64,000 nt of DNA, taken from Spongiibacter taiwanensis (GTDB lineage Bacteria > Pseudomonadota > Gammaproteobacteria > Pseudomonadales > Spongiibacteraceae). The position numbers were made by a program, and so were the translations under genes. The number at the start of each line of letters is the position of its first letter. Positions within the stretch are counted from its first letter, which is position 1. The stretch is taken from contig NZ_CP098455.1 in assembly GCF_023702635.1 (NCBI RefSeq), positions 1,240,001 through 1,304,000 on the forward strand, in the 5' to 3' direction. The notes beneath the pieces are model-generated. The model made no database searches. It worked only from the letters and a program-made list of their open reading frames with translations, and had not been told where the DNA came from. Shown here piece after piece: positions 17,592-28,742 of this stretch.

Positions 17592-18343
17592 GGATTGTCG
17601 ATATCGATAAAGTGGTGTTCAAGGCCGTGGCGCCGGGCCATGTATTCGCCTACCGCCTTAGCACCATACCGCTCTGTGGCATGGTGGCCGGCCGCGATAA
17701 AATGAATGCCCAGCTCACGGGCAACATGGATCGTCGGCTCAGACACCTCTCCAGTTAAATAGGCATCAACGCCCAAGGCCGCAGCTTTCTCGATGTAGGA
17801 CTGCGCACCACCGGTACACCAGGCTATCCGCGATACTGGTTTGTCGCCTACCGCCTCTAACAACACCGGACGCCCCAATTGCCGACCGACATGCTCGGCC
17901 AGCGCTTCAGCAGACAGCGGCTCAGCCAAGCGCCCAACATTTCCCACCGGCAACGGCCCGGACTCCATCCCACCCTCTGAAATAAACCCCAGTCGCTCGG
18001 CAAGCTGGGCGTTGTTCCCCAAGGTGGGGTGCGCATCAAGGGGAAGGTGGTAGGCAAACAAATTGATATCGTGCCGCAATAGCGCGGCGAGCCGACGCCG
18101 CTTCATTCCGACAACCCGAGGCTCCTCGCCCCGCCAGAAAAAGCCATGATGTACCAACAGTGCATCCGCCCCCTTCTGAATGGCGGCATCAATTAATGCC
18201 TGCGAGGCAGTAACACCCGACACCAAACAGCGAATCTGCTCCTTGCCCTCAACCTGCAAGCCATTGGGGCAGTAATCGTTAAATTCGGCAATGCGCAACA
18301 AATTGTCGAGTTCGTTCGCAAATTCAGCGTTGGATATCGTCAT
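17585..18343 (-). CDS. Nif3-like dinuclear metal-binding protein (GTP cyclohydrolase 1 type 2/YbgI family)
   Basis: Conserved Nif3/YbgI family protein with a dinuclear metal site; the substrate is not firmly known. The 252 residues start with the family segment LLRIAEFNDYCPNGLQVEG and carry metal ligands in ALLVHHGFFWRGE, LFAYHLPLDAHP and, near the C-terminus, HFIAAGHHATERYG. Convergent with zapG and divergent from degS. Confidence 0.92.
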   Translation of the reverse strand: MTISNAEFANELDNLLRIAEFNDYCPNGLQVEGKEQIRCLVSGVTASQALIDAAIQKGADALLVHHGFFWRGEEPRVVGMKRRRLAALLRHDINLFAYHLPLDAHPTLGNNAQLAERLGFISEGGMESGPLPVGNVGRLAEPLSAEALAEHVGRQLGRPVLLEAVGDKPVSRIAWCTGGAQSYIEKAAALGVDAYLTGEVSEPTIHVARELGIHFIAAGHHATERYGAKAVGEYMARRHGLEHHFIDIDNPA

Positions 18344-18621
18344 TCAAGGTCACCGCAATTCGGAATTGGTTTCATTCGTGCTACGCTATGGCTCTTTTGC
18401 GCTGGTGCACGCAGGCGCGCCGCCAACAGTATCCGGCCTGCCCCGCCATTGCGGGCACCCCCGGAAACATCATTGGTCGGCTGCCTGGCCAACAACAAAA
18501 TCAAGGGCTTTCCAGGCGCTGCCCGGCTTTTGCCTCTCAAGGCCTAGCTTAAAGCCCAAATTCAACTAGCTTAAAGGAAAGACGCGCGACAGGCATAGTC
18601 GCCGCCAGCGAGGGGAACCCA

Positions 18622-19665
18622 TTGCTACTCGATTTTGCAAGAAAATTGGCTTGGCCAACCGTCTGCGGTGTGCTGCTGGGCCTGTGTATCCTGATGTACC
18701 TCGGCGCCAAGCAAAATCAGGATTTTTCCTACGCCGTCGCCAAAGCCGCCCCGGCAGTTGCCAACATTTACACCACCAAAATTGTGCAGCAGCGTCACCC
18801 GCTGGCGAACGACCCCCTGTTCAAACATTTTTTTAACCGCAGCGGCCGCGCCAAACAGCAGCTCGAGCGCAGTCTGGGCTCCGGCGTTATTGTCAGCAAT
18901 GACGGCTACTTGCTGACCAACTATCACGTAATTGAAGGTGCCGATGAAATTCTGGTGCTACTCCAGGACGGCCGCCAAGCACTCGCCAGCGTGATTGGCA
19001 GCGACGCCGACACCGACCTCGCCGTGCTGAAAATCGATCTTGAGAACTTGATTAGCATCAAGGTTGCCGAGCCAGACTCCGTCACCGTGGGCAACATTGT
19101 TCTGGCCATCGGCAACCCCTACGGCTTTGGTCAGACAGTAACCCAGGGCATTGTCAGCGCCACCGGCCGTTACGGCCTTGGCCTGAGTCAATACGAAAAC
19201 TTTATTCAGACCGACGCCGCCATCAACCCCGGCAACTCCGGCGGCGCACTGATTGACACCAAGGGTCGGCTGCTCGGTATTAACACCGCAATCTACACTC
19301 AAAGCGGTGGCTCCACCGGGATCGGCCTGGCCATTCCAACCGATCTTGCCCTGCGCACGATGAACGATCTTATTCGCTACGGTCGACCACTGCGCGGCTG
19401 GCTGGGCCTGGAAGTACAACCGCTGGCAACCGGCACCAACGGCGTGGTCATCACAGGGCTTGCCGTTGAGGGTCCGGCCGCCAAGGCGGGCCTGCGGGTG
19501 GGCGATATTCTGACAGATATTAACGGGAAGTTGGTTGGCGATGGTCACGCAGGCATGAAGCTGATCACCTACACTCGCCCCGGCGAGACGGTGAGAATTG
19601 GCTTTCTGCGCAACGACACACCAATGACGGTCACAACAGACGTCGCAGCCCGGCCAAATACCTGA
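18622..19665 (+). CDS. degS: Membrane-anchored periplasmic serine protease DegS/AlgW
   Basis: Site-1 protease that senses misfolded outer-membrane proteins and cleaves the anti-sigma factor RseA/MucA to release sigmaE/AlgU. The 347 residues show an N-terminal membrane anchor (about residues 10-28), a trypsin-like domain with catalytic His102 (TNYHVIEG), Asp132 (DTDLAVLK) and Ser206 (NPGNSGGAL), and one PDZ domain (about 255-340, RGWLGLEVQPL...). A single PDZ and no cleavable signal support DegS/AlgW over DegP/DegQ. The start is TTG at 18622 behind AGGGGA; convergent with hisC with no gap. Confidence 0.93.
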   Translation: MLLDFARKLAWPTVCGVLLGLCILMYLGAKQNQDFSYAVAKAAPAVANIYTTKIVQQRHPLANDPLFKHFFNRSGRAKQQLERSLGSGVIVSNDGYLLTNYHVIEGADEILVLLQDGRQALASVIGSDADTDLAVLKIDLENLISIKVAEPDSVTVGNIVLAIGNPYGFGQTVTQGIVSATGRYGLGLSQYENFIQTDAAINPGNSGGALIDTKGRLLGINTAIYTQSGGSTGIGLAIPTDLALRTMNDLIRYGRPLRGWLGLEVQPLATGTNGVVITGLAVEGPAAKAGLRVGDILTDINGKLVGDGHAGMKLITYTRPGETVRIGFLRNDTPMTVTTDVAARPNT

Positions 19666-20739
19666 TTACGTCTTTGCCGATACCAAGCTCGCCAACACTT
19701 CGAGCAACCGGTTATTTTGGCTAGCGGTTCCAACCGTGATCCGCAAGAACTGTTCTATCCGGGCCTGTTTAAAGTGCCGAACAATGACCTTCTGCTCTCT
19801 CAGGCCCGCAGCAAGTGCCGCCGCATCAAACTCGGGATGGCGACAAAACAGGAAGTTGGCGGCAGAGGGCAGCACCTCAAACCCGAGCACTACCAAAGCC
19901 CCCGACAAACGTTCACGCTCTGCGATGACTGCATCGCGGGTTTGTTGAAAATATGCCTCGTCCTCAAAGGACGCCACTGCGCCTGCCAACGCCAGCCGAT
20001 CCAGCGGGTAGGAGTTAAAACTGTTCTTGATGCGCTCCAAGCCCTCGATCAATTCCGCCGATCCAACGGCAAAACCCACTCTCAAGCCCGCCAGGGACCG
20101 GGATTTCGACAGAGTTTGAGTCACCAGTAAGTTGGGGAATTTATCCACCAGCGCTATTGCCGACTCGCCACCGAAATCGACATAAGCCTCGTCGACCACC
20201 ACCACTGTCTCGGTGTTGATCGACAACAATCGCTCAATCTCCGATAGCGGCAGAAAGCGGCCCGTTGGTGCATTGGGGTTGGGGAAAATAATCCCGCCGT
20301 TAATGCCTTTAAAGTCTGCCACCCGTATCTGGAAATCTTCGGCCAGAGGAATCGCCTCATAGGGGATGCCGTAGAGCCCACAATAAACCGGATAAAAACT
20401 GTAGGTGATGTCAGGAAACAGCAGCGGATGTTGGCTATCCCGGGCAAACAAACCATGAAATACGTGGGCCAGCACCTCGTCGGAGCCGTTGCCGACGAAC
20501 ACCTGCTCGGCAGCAACCTGATAGTACTCGGCAATCACCGCCTTTAGGGCAGCGCCGTCCGGGTCAGGATACAAGCGTAGGGTATCGTCCGCTGCCGCAC
20601 TGATGGCCTCTATCGCACGAGGAGAGGGGCCGTATGGGTTTTCATTGGTATTAAGTTTGACCAGATCAGTGACCTTGGGCTGCTCCCCAGGAACATAGGG
20701 CACCAGATCTTTAACAAAGGGGCTCCAAAACCTACTCAT
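19666..20739 (-). CDS. hisC: Histidinol-phosphate aminotransferase HisC
   Basis: PLP-dependent enzyme converting imidazole-acetol phosphate and glutamate to histidinol phosphate. The 357 residues show [50 protein letters not shown] and the PLP lysine in [17 protein letters not shown]. The start overlaps hisD by eight bases, so it is the last gene of hisG-hisD-hisC. Confidence 0.96.
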   Translation of the reverse strand: MSRFWSPFVKDLVPYVPGEQPKVTDLVKLNTNENPYGPSPRAIEAISAAADDTLRLYPDPDGAALKAVIAEYYQVAAEQVFVGNGSDEVLAHVFHGLFARDSQHPLLFPDITYSFYPVYCGLYGIPYEAIPLAEDFQIRVADFKGINGGIIFPNPNAPTGRFLPLSEIERLLSINTETVVVVDEAYVDFGGESAIALVDKFPNLLVTQTLSKSRSLAGLRVGFAVGSAELIEGLERIKNSFNSYPLDRLALAGAVASFEDEAYFQQTRDAVIAERERLSGALVVLGFEVLPSAANFLFCRHPEFDAAALAAGLREQKVIVRHFKQARIEQFLRITVGTASQNNRLLEVLASLVSAKT

Positions 20740-22057
20740 CTGCGCCGCCCTTCATCCGATACTCAGCACTGATCGCGTGGGCTGTCAGGGATTCTCCTCG
20801 AGCCAGCACCGACGCCGTTTTCGCCAATTCGGCGGCCCCGGCGGGTGAGCAGTGAATAATAGAAGAACGCTTCTGGAAGTCGTAAACCCCCAGGGGCGAG
20901 GAGAACCGCGCCGTACCCGAGGTTGGCAATACGTGGTTGGGGCCGGCGCAATAATCACCCAGGGCCTCAGGCGTGTGTCGCCCCATAAATATCGCGCCGG
21001 CATGGCGGATATCCGGCAGCAGCGCGTCGGGGTCGGCCACCGACAATTCGAGATGCTCGGGGGCGATGCGATTGCTCAGCGCAACCGCCTCTTGCAAACT
21101 CCCGACCTCAATCAACGCGCCACGGGCTTTCAATGACTGCCGAATAATCTCCTGGCGATCCGCGTCCGGAAGCAGGCGGGCAATACTCTCCTCCACCTGG
21201 TCCAGAAAGGCACTATCGGGGCTAATCAAAATAGATTGAGCGTCTTCGTCGTGCTCGGCCTGGGAGAAAAGATCCATTGCGATCCAATCCGGATCAGTCT
21301 GACCATCGCAGATCACCAGAATCTCGGAGGGACCGGCAATCATATCGAGGCCAACCAGCCCAAACACCTGGCGCTTGGCCGTGGCCACATAAATATTGCC
21401 GGGACCAACAATTTTGTCTACCCGGGGCACCAGCTGGGTGCCAAAAGCAAGGGCGCCAATGGCCTGAGCACCACCCACAGCAAACACACGATCAACCCCG
21501 GCGATGGCCGCGGCAGCCAGCACCATCTCATTCATAAACCCTCTGGGGGTTGGCGACACCATTATCAGCTCGCCCACACCGGCGACCTTTGCCGGGATCG
21601 CATTCATCAACACCGACGAGGGGTAGGTCGCCTTGCCCCCGGGAACGTACAAGCCCACGCGATCCATCGGCGTAATTTTCTGGCCAAGCACGGTGCCATC
21701 AGCTTCCGCGTACTGCCAGGATTGCTGGCGCTGATGTTCGTGGTACTGGCGAATGCGGGTAGCGGCTTCTTCAAGCGCCTGGCGGGATGCAGCAGGAATA
21801 TTTGCCAGCGCTTGCCGGCAGCGCTCCAGGGGCACCTCCAGCTCTGCGACATTTTGCGCTGCAACCCCATCAAACTGCCGAGTGTAGTTCAGCAGCGCCT
21901 CGTCACCCTCGCGTCTCAGTGCGCTGAGAATATCGGTCACCGCTGACACCACCGTGGGATTAGACACCTCATCCCAAGACAACAGTTTAGCTAACTGGCC
22001 ATCAAAATCTGGCTCGTCGGCACTCAGCCGCCGAATCAACAGGGGCTCAGCCGACAT
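20732..22057 (-). CDS. hisD: Histidinol dehydrogenase HisD
   Basis: Zinc- and NAD-dependent enzyme catalysing the last two oxidations of histidine synthesis. The 441 residues contain [28 protein letters not shown], the [15 protein letters not shown] segment, the family motif [14 protein letters not shown] and the zinc/catalytic region [13 protein letters not shown], with APEHLEL further on. Overlaps hisG by 11 bases upstream and hisC by eight downstream. Confidence 0.97.
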   Translation of the reverse strand: MSAEPLLIRRLSADEPDFDGQLAKLLSWDEVSNPTVVSAVTDILSALRREGDEALLNYTRQFDGVAAQNVAELEVPLERCRQALANIPAASRQALEEAATRIRQYHEHQRQQSWQYAEADGTVLGQKITPMDRVGLYVPGGKATYPSSVLMNAIPAKVAGVGELIMVSPTPRGFMNEMVLAAAAIAGVDRVFAVGGAQAIGALAFGTQLVPRVDKIVGPGNIYVATAKRQVFGLVGLDMIAGPSEILVICDGQTDPDWIAMDLFSQAEHDEDAQSILISPDSAFLDQVEESIARLLPDADRQEIIRQSLKARGALIEVGSLQEAVALSNRIAPEHLELSVADPDALLPDIRHAGAIFMGRHTPEALGDYCAGPNHVLPTSGTARFSSPLGVYDFQKRSSIIHCSPAGAAELAKTASVLARGESLTAHAISAEYRMKGGADE

Positions 22058-22709
22058 TGACGGCCTCCCCGCCTGAGCGTCGCTGCACCGCCGCCGCCAA
22101 GCTGCTTACAATGGCATCAATACTCTGATATTTACGCTTCATCGCTGCTTTATTAACCACCAACCGGGAACTGACCTCGGCGATCAATTCACGGGGCTCC
22201 ATTCCATTCGCCCGCAGAGTGTTGCCAGTATCAACGATATCGACGATCAAATCGGCCAAATCCATCAGTGGTGCCAGTTCCATCGCACCGTAGAGTTTAA
22301 TCAACTCCACCTGAATACCGCGCTCGGCGAAATGTCGCCGGGCGACATTGACAAACTTGGTCGCAACCCGCACCCGGCCCAACGGCAGCGCCTCACCGAC
22401 ACGTCCTGCCGTCATCAAGCGGCAACGCGAAATGCCCAAATCCAGTGGCTCGTACATATCCTCGGCGCCAAATTCCAGCAACATGTCCTTGCCCGAAATT
22501 CCCATATCGGCCGACCCCAATTTCACGTAGGTCGGCACGTCGGTGCCCCGGATGACAATCAAGCGCACGTGAGGCAGGTTAGTCTCAAAAATCAGCTTGC
22601 GACTGCTGCCGATATCTTCCAGCGGATGGATCCCCGCCTCCGCCAGCAGCGGCAGGGTTTCTTTGAGAATGCGGCCCTTGGTTAGAGCGATGGTGATCGG
22701 CTGATCCAC
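22047..22709 (-). CDS. hisG: ATP phosphoribosyltransferase catalytic subunit HisG (short form)
   Basis: First enzyme of histidine synthesis, joining ATP and PRPP. The 220-residue length indicates the short HisG type that lacks the C-terminal regulatory domain and needs HisZ, which is not in this window. Motifs: [31 protein letters not shown], and the PRPP site [19 protein letters not shown]. The start is GTG at 22709. Follows murA by 34 bp, as in Pseudomonas. Confidence 0.95.
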   Translation of the reverse strand: MDQPITIALTKGRILKETLPLLAEAGIHPLEDIGSSRKLIFETNLPHVRLIVIRGTDVPTYVKLGSADMGISGKDMLLEFGAEDMYEPLDLGISRCRLMTAGRVGEALPLGRVRVATKFVNVARRHFAERGIQVELIKLYGAMELAPLMDLADLIVDIVDTGNTLRANGMEPRELIAEVSSRLVVNKAAMKRKYQSIDAIVSSLAAAVQRRSGGEAVNVG

Positions 22710-22743
22710 TGCAGTGTCCTGTTACTTACTCAACGCGTATTTA

Positions 22744-24075
<1,332 letters not shown>

Positions 24076-24300
24076 TTATTGCTCGTCAGGGGTAAGCGCT
24101 TTGATGTTAACGGCATGCAGCGCCCCTTCCCGAATCCAATCGTTGATGGCGGCATAGACAAGCTGCTGACGTCGCACCGGCCGCAAACCGTCAAAGGCAC
24201 TGCTTACTATCTGCACAGCGTAGTGACTACCGTCGCTTTGGACCTCAATTTGGCCGTCAGGAAAGTGCTCAGCGAGGCGGGATTTGATGTCGTCTATCAT
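24076..24300 (-). CDS. ibaG: BolA-family protein IbaG (YrbA)
   Basis: Small BolA-type protein thought to partner monothiol glutaredoxins in iron-sulfur handling and acid stress. The 74 residues contain QIEVQSDGSHYAVQIVSSAFDGLRPVRRQQLVYAAINDWI and HAVNIKALTPDE, including the conserved histidine near the end. ATG at 24300 is preferred; an in-frame TTG at 24327 would add nine residues. Normally follows mlaB; here it follows mlaC after a 115-bp gap. Confidence 0.92.
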   Translation of the reverse strand: MIDDIKSRLAEHFPDGQIEVQSDGSHYAVQIVSSAFDGLRPVRRQQLVYAAINDWIREGALHAVNIKALTPDEQ

Positions 24301-24364
24301 TGGGATATGCAATTCCTGCTTGTTCAATTCAAGCGCGGAATTGTACGCAATTACCGGGGGGATA

Positions 24365-24396
24365 GCGAGATAGCGCCACGGCTGCGGCTATCTCGC
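24365..24396. terminator. Hairpin between mlaC and ibaG
   Basis: Perfect 10-bp inverted repeat GCGAGATAGC (24365-24374) and GCTATCTCGC (24387-24396) with a 12-base loop, 20 bp after the mlaC stop. No U-run follows on either strand, so it may be a processing or Rho-assisted site rather than a classical terminator. It occupies the place where mlaB is found in related genomes. Confidence 0.45.
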
Positions 24397-24415
24397 ACTG
24401 TGGGACCGAGCAGCC

Positions 24416-25096
24416 TTACTTCTGCTCAGCCGCTTTGCCTTCAAGAACGTCCTGAGGAACCACGCTCCAGTTATCGATCACCTTGTCGATATCACCTTGG
24501 TAAGTGCGGGCATCCGCAGCAAACTGGTTCTGATACAGCTCGCCCACATTGAGCCCCTCAATGATCACATTGCGAACTTTCCACTTACCGTCGCCGCCTT
24601 TCCGCAGCGTGTAGTACACCTGATAGGGCTGGGGGCGATCGCCGTAAATCCGCTGGGCGACGCCAACACTGCCAGACAAGTCTGCATCCTCGGCAAGGGG
24701 CAGTACCTCAATCCGGTTTCCGTTGAAGGTCAGCAGCCCCTTGGAGTAAGTATTAATCAGCCCATCCTTGAAGTTCTCGGTGAACCGGATGACCTGGCTA
24801 CGAAACTTGGCCCGCTCTTCTTCCGTCTTCAAGCTCTGGTAGTAACCACGGCTACCGTATTTACCCATGACACCCCGAGCGAAGCTTTGAAAATCGACGA
24901 CCTCATCAAGCAGTTCGCGCACTTCGCGCTCAAAGCGCTCCGGCTCCTTATCGGCATAGCCTTTTGCCTCTTCGATAACCGCCATAAGCGCTTGCGTGGT
25001 GTCGGCCACCACTTCATAGGGCCCTTTTTCTGTCGCGAACGCGCTGGAACTTGCGCCCACAAAAACCAACAGTGCAAAAATCGCCTTCTTCAACAT
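24416..25096 (-). CDS. mlaC: Phospholipid-binding periplasmic protein MlaC
   Basis: Periplasmic shuttle of the Mla system that carries phospholipids between the outer-membrane MlaA complex and the inner-membrane MlaFEDB transporter. The 226 residues have a signal peptide (cleavage near SSAFA) and the family core VVDFQSFARGVMGKYG...QVIRFTENFKDGLINTYSKGLLTFNG and VRNVIIEGLNVGELYQNQFA. In related genomes it lies inside mlaFEDCB; here mlaF, E, D upstream and mlaB downstream are all absent and the gene is alone next to a 246-bp divergent intergenic region. Confidence 0.92.
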   Translation of the reverse strand: MLKKAIFALLVFVGASSSAFATEKGPYEVVADTTQALMAVIEEAKGYADKEPERFEREVRELLDEVVDFQSFARGVMGKYGSRGYYQSLKTEEERAKFRSQVIRFTENFKDGLINTYSKGLLTFNGNRIEVLPLAEDADLSGSVGVAQRIYGDRPQPYQVYYTLRKGGDGKWKVRNVIIEGLNVGELYQNQFAADARTYQGDIDKVIDNWSVVPQDVLEGKAAEQK

Positions 25097-25342
25097 ATCG
25101 CTATTTCCTTTCGCAGATAGCCCGAATTCACCGTATGCGGCCTGCCACGGGACCTGAACTTTTTGTTTGACCCCATTCTACGTTAGTCGTCCCCAGGCTG
25201 CGGGTCAGCAAAACCTGTTATTTTTTCACATTGGAAATTATCATAGCCCCCGGCATTTCGAGAGCTGCCCAACCTCCACTCACTGAGCGGCCTCATTATT
25301 ATCGTTGGAAGATTAGCAACAGCTTAACCGGGGGCTAGCACC

Positions 25343-26329
25343 ATCAGCGCAACATCGAGTACGCCCAGGACATTTACTGAGTCCGCGAAACGGGTCATCA
25401 GCATGGAGGGAGCCGCGGTGGCGGCCCTCTCAGATCGTATTGACGACGACTTTACCCGCGCCTGCCAATTACTGCTCAATTGCACCGGCAAAGTGGTGGT
25501 GACCGGAATGGGAAAATCCGGCCATATCGGCAACAAGATCGCCGCCACCCTGGCGAGCACCGGCACACCGGCTTTCTTCGTCCATCCTGGGGAAGCCAGC
25601 CACGGCGACATGGGAATGATCACCGCCGGCGACGTGGTGATTGCCCTGTCAAACTCGGGCACCACCGCCGAGATCGTGACCATTCTGCCGCTGCTCAAGC
25701 TGCTGGCCGTTCCCCTGATCGCCATGACCGGCAATCCCGCATCGGAGCTGGCGCAGAGCGCTGATGTTCACCTCAATGTCGGTGTTAAAGAGGAAGCCTG
25801 CCCACTGAACCTGGCGCCCACATCCAGCACAACGGTCAGTCTGGTGATGGGCGATGCCCTGGCCATCGCTCTGCTCGAAGCACGCGGCTTCACCGCTGAC
25901 GACTTCGCCTTCTCCCACCCGGGCGGTGCACTGGGGCGGCGGCTGCTCCTGAAAATCGACGGCATCATGCACACTGGCGACGCTATTCCCAGGGTAAAAC
26001 TCGGCACAGCCCTCAGCGGTGCCCTGCTGGAAATCAGCAGCAAAGCACTTGGCATGACCACCGTGGTTGACGATGACGGCGTGCTGCAGGGCATTTTCAC
26101 TGACGGCGACCTACGCCGGGCCATTGATAGCGGCAGCGATATTCGCAACGCTCCCATTGAACAGGTAATGACCCGCAACGGCCGCACTATCAAGCCGGGC
26201 ACCATGGCCGCGGAGGCATTGCGCATTATGGAAGATCACAAAATTACTGTACTGGTCGCCGTCGATGACCAGCGCCGCCCGGTTGGCGTCATTCACACCC
26301 ATGACCTGCTCAAAGCAGGCGTTGCCTAA
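25343..26329 (+). CDS. kdsD: Arabinose-5-phosphate isomerase KdsD
   Basis: Converts ribulose-5-phosphate to arabinose-5-phosphate, first step of Kdo synthesis for LPS. SIS domain (VVVTGMGKSGHIGNKIAATLASTGTPAFF, SHGDMGMIT, ALSNSGTTAEI) followed by two CBS domains (IMHTGDAIPRV onwards). The first conventional start is ATG 25403, giving 308 residues, but the preceding 20 codons are open and read TFTESAKRVIS just before it, which resembles the N-terminus of other KdsD proteins. Starting at ATC 25343, behind GGGGG, gives 328 residues, the E. coli length, so I place the start there; no ATG, GTG or TTG exists in the extension. First gene of kdsD-kdsC-lptCAB. Confidence 0.9.
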   Translation: MSATSSTPRTFTESAKRVISMEGAAVAALSDRIDDDFTRACQLLLNCTGKVVVTGMGKSGHIGNKIAATLASTGTPAFFVHPGEASHGDMGMITAGDVVIALSNSGTTAEIVTILPLLKLLAVPLIAMTGNPASELAQSADVHLNVGVKEEACPLNLAPTSSTTVSLVMGDALAIALLEARGFTADDFAFSHPGGALGRRLLLKIDGIMHTGDAIPRVKLGTALSGALLEISSKALGMTTVVDDDGVLQGIFTDGDLRRAIDSGSDIRNAPIEQVMTRNGRTIKPGTMAAEALRIMEDHKITVLVAVDDQRRPVGVIHTHDLLKAGVA

Positions 26330-26344
26330 ACGGAGAAGCCGACT

Positions 26345-26866
26345 GTGCACGCGGTAATCGAAAAGGCCAAACTCATTAAACTGCTGGCCATGGACGTGGA
26401 TGGCGTCCTGACCGACGGCAGCCTGTACTTCGGCAACAGCGGTGAAGAAATCAAAGCCTTCAGTATTCTGGACGGGTTGGGCATCAAACTGGTGAGAGAG
26501 GCCGGCATTCGACCGGCAATCATCACCGGCCGCAGCTCCCAGCTACTGGCCCGGCGCGCCGCTGAACTGAAAATCGACCTGATCTACCAGGGCCGCGAGG
26601 ACAAGCTGGTAGCCCTGACCGAATTGCGCAGCGATCTTGGCCTGGAGCTAAGCGAAATTGCCTATGTGGGCGACGACTTGCCCGACCTGTCTGCCATTGT
26701 TGCTGCTGGTCTGGGGATCACCGTTGCCAATGGTCACAGCTTTGTCGCCCGCCACGCCGATTGGCAGACCGATGCCAGAGGCGGACAAGGCGCCATACGG
26801 GAAGTCTGCGAGTTGCTGCTAAAAGCCCAAGGGAAACTCAATGCCGCCTGGGAGCAGTTTCTATAA
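26345..26866 (+). CDS. kdsC: 3-deoxy-D-manno-octulosonate 8-phosphate phosphatase KdsC
   Basis: HAD-superfamily phosphatase releasing Kdo from Kdo-8-phosphate. The 173 residues show the nucleophile motif LLAMDVDGVLTDG (D17, D19), ITGRSSQLLARRAAEL, and the metal-binding AYVGDDLPDL. GTG at 26345 is preceded by GGAGA. The stop overlaps the lptC ATG (TAATG). Confidence 0.95.
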   Translation: MHAVIEKAKLIKLLAMDVDGVLTDGSLYFGNSGEEIKAFSILDGLGIKLVREAGIRPAIITGRSSQLLARRAAELKIDLIYQGREDKLVALTELRSDLGLELSEIAYVGDDLPDLSAIVAAGLGITVANGHSFVARHADWQTDARGGQGAIREVCELLLKAQGKLNAAWEQFL

Positions 26867-27441
26867 TGGCCAAGCGCCGGGGGTTCAATTTCGCTGCATT
26901 GTCAGTGCTCTCGGCACTGGCCGCGCTGGGGGGTACCTACCTTTACCTCACGCAGTTCAGCGAGAGCGGCAAGCTGAGCATTGTCGAGCGTTTTGACCCC
27001 ACCCCGGATGTGGATTCCTACCTTGAAGGCATTGAGGGCATCAAATACCGGGAAGATGGCGCCGTGGCCTACCGTTGGCGGGCCGTCAGCGCCGAACGTT
27101 ACATTTCAGATGGCTCTGTGCGCTTGCAAGAACCCTCTTATTTAGGGAATATCGCCGAGCAGCGCCCGTGGACTGCCACCGCCACAGAGGGTCGCCTGAA
27201 CAGTAGCGGCCAGCACCTGCAGCTCAACCAGGATGTGGTCGTGCGCGAATTGATCAGACAAGCTGAAATAAGAACCAACGTGTTGAAAATCGACCTGCAA
27301 GAAAGTGAAGTCAGCACCGACCAAGCCCTCACACTGCTCCTGCCCAACGGCACCACAAAAGCCACCGGCATGTACGCGTCGCTGCGAGAAGAGCGGGTAG
27401 AACTCCTTGATAACGTCAGGGGGCATTATGCGCCCCGCTAA
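26866..27441 (+). CDS. lptC: LPS export protein LptC
   Basis: Bitopic inner-membrane protein that receives LPS from LptB2FG and passes it to LptA. The 191 residues start with a membrane segment (about residues 8-25) and continue as a beta-jellyroll periplasmic domain with the weakly conserved LptC pattern (YRWRAVSAERYISDGSVRLQEP, EGRLNSSGQHLQLNQDVVV). Position between kdsC and lptA confirms the identity. The start codon overlaps the kdsC stop; its end overlaps lptA by 14 bases. Confidence 0.92.
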   Translation: MAKRRGFNFAALSVLSALAALGGTYLYLTQFSESGKLSIVERFDPTPDVDSYLEGIEGIKYREDGAVAYRWRAVSAERYISDGSVRLQEPSYLGNIAEQRPWTATATEGRLNSSGQHLQLNQDVVVRELIRQAEIRTNVLKIDLQESEVSTDQALTLLLPNGTTKATGMYASLREERVELLDNVRGHYAPR

Positions 27442-27997
27442 ACTGTTGGCCGCCGCGATAGCCATGTCGACGCTCAACGTTGCGCCCCTGCACGCCTTGC
27501 CCGATGACCGCAATCAGGCCATCAATCTCAGCTCAGATCGCGCCACCTATGAAAACAATCAGGGCATCTACAGTGGCAACGTGAAGATGTCCCAGGGCAC
27601 CCTGAAAATTCAGGCCGACAAACTCACCATTGTCGAGAGTGATCGCAAAGTCGAAAAAGTGATCGCTCAGGGCAACCCGGCCAAATTCGAACAACAACCC
27701 AGAGCCGGTGAAGGCGTAGTGGTTGCCAGCGCCGGCACCATTGAATACCGCCTGGCCGACGAGGAAATTCTGCTTCAGCAAAATGCCAGCATCACCCATC
27801 AGGGCTCAAAAATCAGCGGTGATCGAGTGGTGTATAGCGGCAAAAAACAAACCGTTGTCGCCGACGGAGGCAGTGCCGCAGAAAACGGCCGGGTGAGAAT
27901 GACCCTGCAACCCCAGAGCAATGGCGAGGTCAACTCCCAGGGTGGCAAACAAAACACCCCGGTCAATGACGACAACGACGGAGAGACTTCGCCCTAA
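27428..27997 (+). CDS. lptA: Periplasmic LPS-transport bridge protein LptA
   Basis: Periplasmic jellyroll protein that links LptC to the outer-membrane LptD. The 189 residues have a signal peptide (cleavage near PLHA/LPDD) and the family core [40 protein letters not shown] at 27428 lies behind AGGGGG and inside the end of lptC; an upstream in-frame ATG at 27407 lacks a good signal context. The stop overlaps the lptB start (TAATG). Confidence 0.94.
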   Translation: MRPAKLLAAAIAMSTLNVAPLHALPDDRNQAINLSSDRATYENNQGIYSGNVKMSQGTLKIQADKLTIVESDRKVEKVIAQGNPAKFEQQPRAGEGVVVASAGTIEYRLADEEILLQQNASITHQGSKISGDRVVYSGKKQTVVADGGSAAENGRVRMTLQPQSNGEVNSQGGKQNTPVNDDNDGETSP

Positions 27998-28722
27998 TGC
28001 CGGTTCTGAACGCGCACAACCTCGCCAAGGCCTATAAAGGGCGGCAGATTATTCGGGACGTCTCGCTGAGCATCCGCAGCGGCGAAATTGTCGGCTTGCT
28101 GGGTCCCAATGGCGCGGGCAAAACCACCTGCTTTTACATGATTGTCGGGATTGTGAACGCCGACCGTGGTCGTATAACGTTGGACGATCGCGACCTTACT
28201 CCCATGTCCGTCCATGGCCGGGCCCAATGTGGCGTAGGCTACCTGCCTCAGGAAGCGTCGATTTTTCGCAAATTGAGCGTCGCCGACAACATCATGGCAA
28301 TTCTCGAAACACGCAAAGACCTGAATCGCAGCCAGCGCAAGGAAAAACTCGAAGCGCTGCTGCAGGAATTTCACATCACCCATATCCGCAAATCCAAGGG
28401 CATGACCCTGTCTGGCGGTGAACGTCGCCGGGTCGAGATCGCCCGGGCCCTGGCCACCGAGCCCAGCTTCATCCTGCTCGACGAACCCTTTGCCGGAGTT
28501 GACCCCATTTCCGTCAACGATATCCAGCAAATCATCCGTCACCTGCAGGCCCGGGGTATCGGCGTGCTGATCACCGATCACAACGTCCGGGAAACCCTGC
28601 ACATCTGCGAAAAAGCCTACATTGTCGGTGAAGGCAGAATCGTCGCCGAAGGCGATGCGAACACCGTGCTAAATAGCGAGATCGTCCGGGAAATTTACCT
28701 AGGCGACAAATTTACACTTTAA
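27997..28722 (+). CDS. lptB: LPS export ABC transporter ATP-binding protein LptB
   Basis: Cytoplasmic ATPase of LptB2FG that drives LPS extraction from the inner membrane. The 241 residues show Walker [10 protein letters not shown] (about 36-44), the Q-loop region, signature [15 protein letters not shown], Walker [14 protein letters not shown] and the H-loop TDHNVRETL. LptF and LptG are not in the window and are usually encoded elsewhere. Last gene of the kds-lpt operon before rpoN. Confidence 0.97.
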   Translation: MPVLNAHNLAKAYKGRQIIRDVSLSIRSGEIVGLLGPNGAGKTTCFYMIVGIVNADRGRITLDDRDLTPMSVHGRAQCGVGYLPQEASIFRKLSVADNIMAILETRKDLNRSQRKEKLEALLQEFHITHIRKSKGMTLSGGERRRVEIARALATEPSFILLDEPFAGVDPISVNDIQQIIRHLQARGIGVLITDHNVRETLHICEKAYIVGEGRIVAEGDANTVLNSEIVREIYLGDKFTL

Positions 28723-28742
28723 TTTCTGCCAGATTTTTGATT

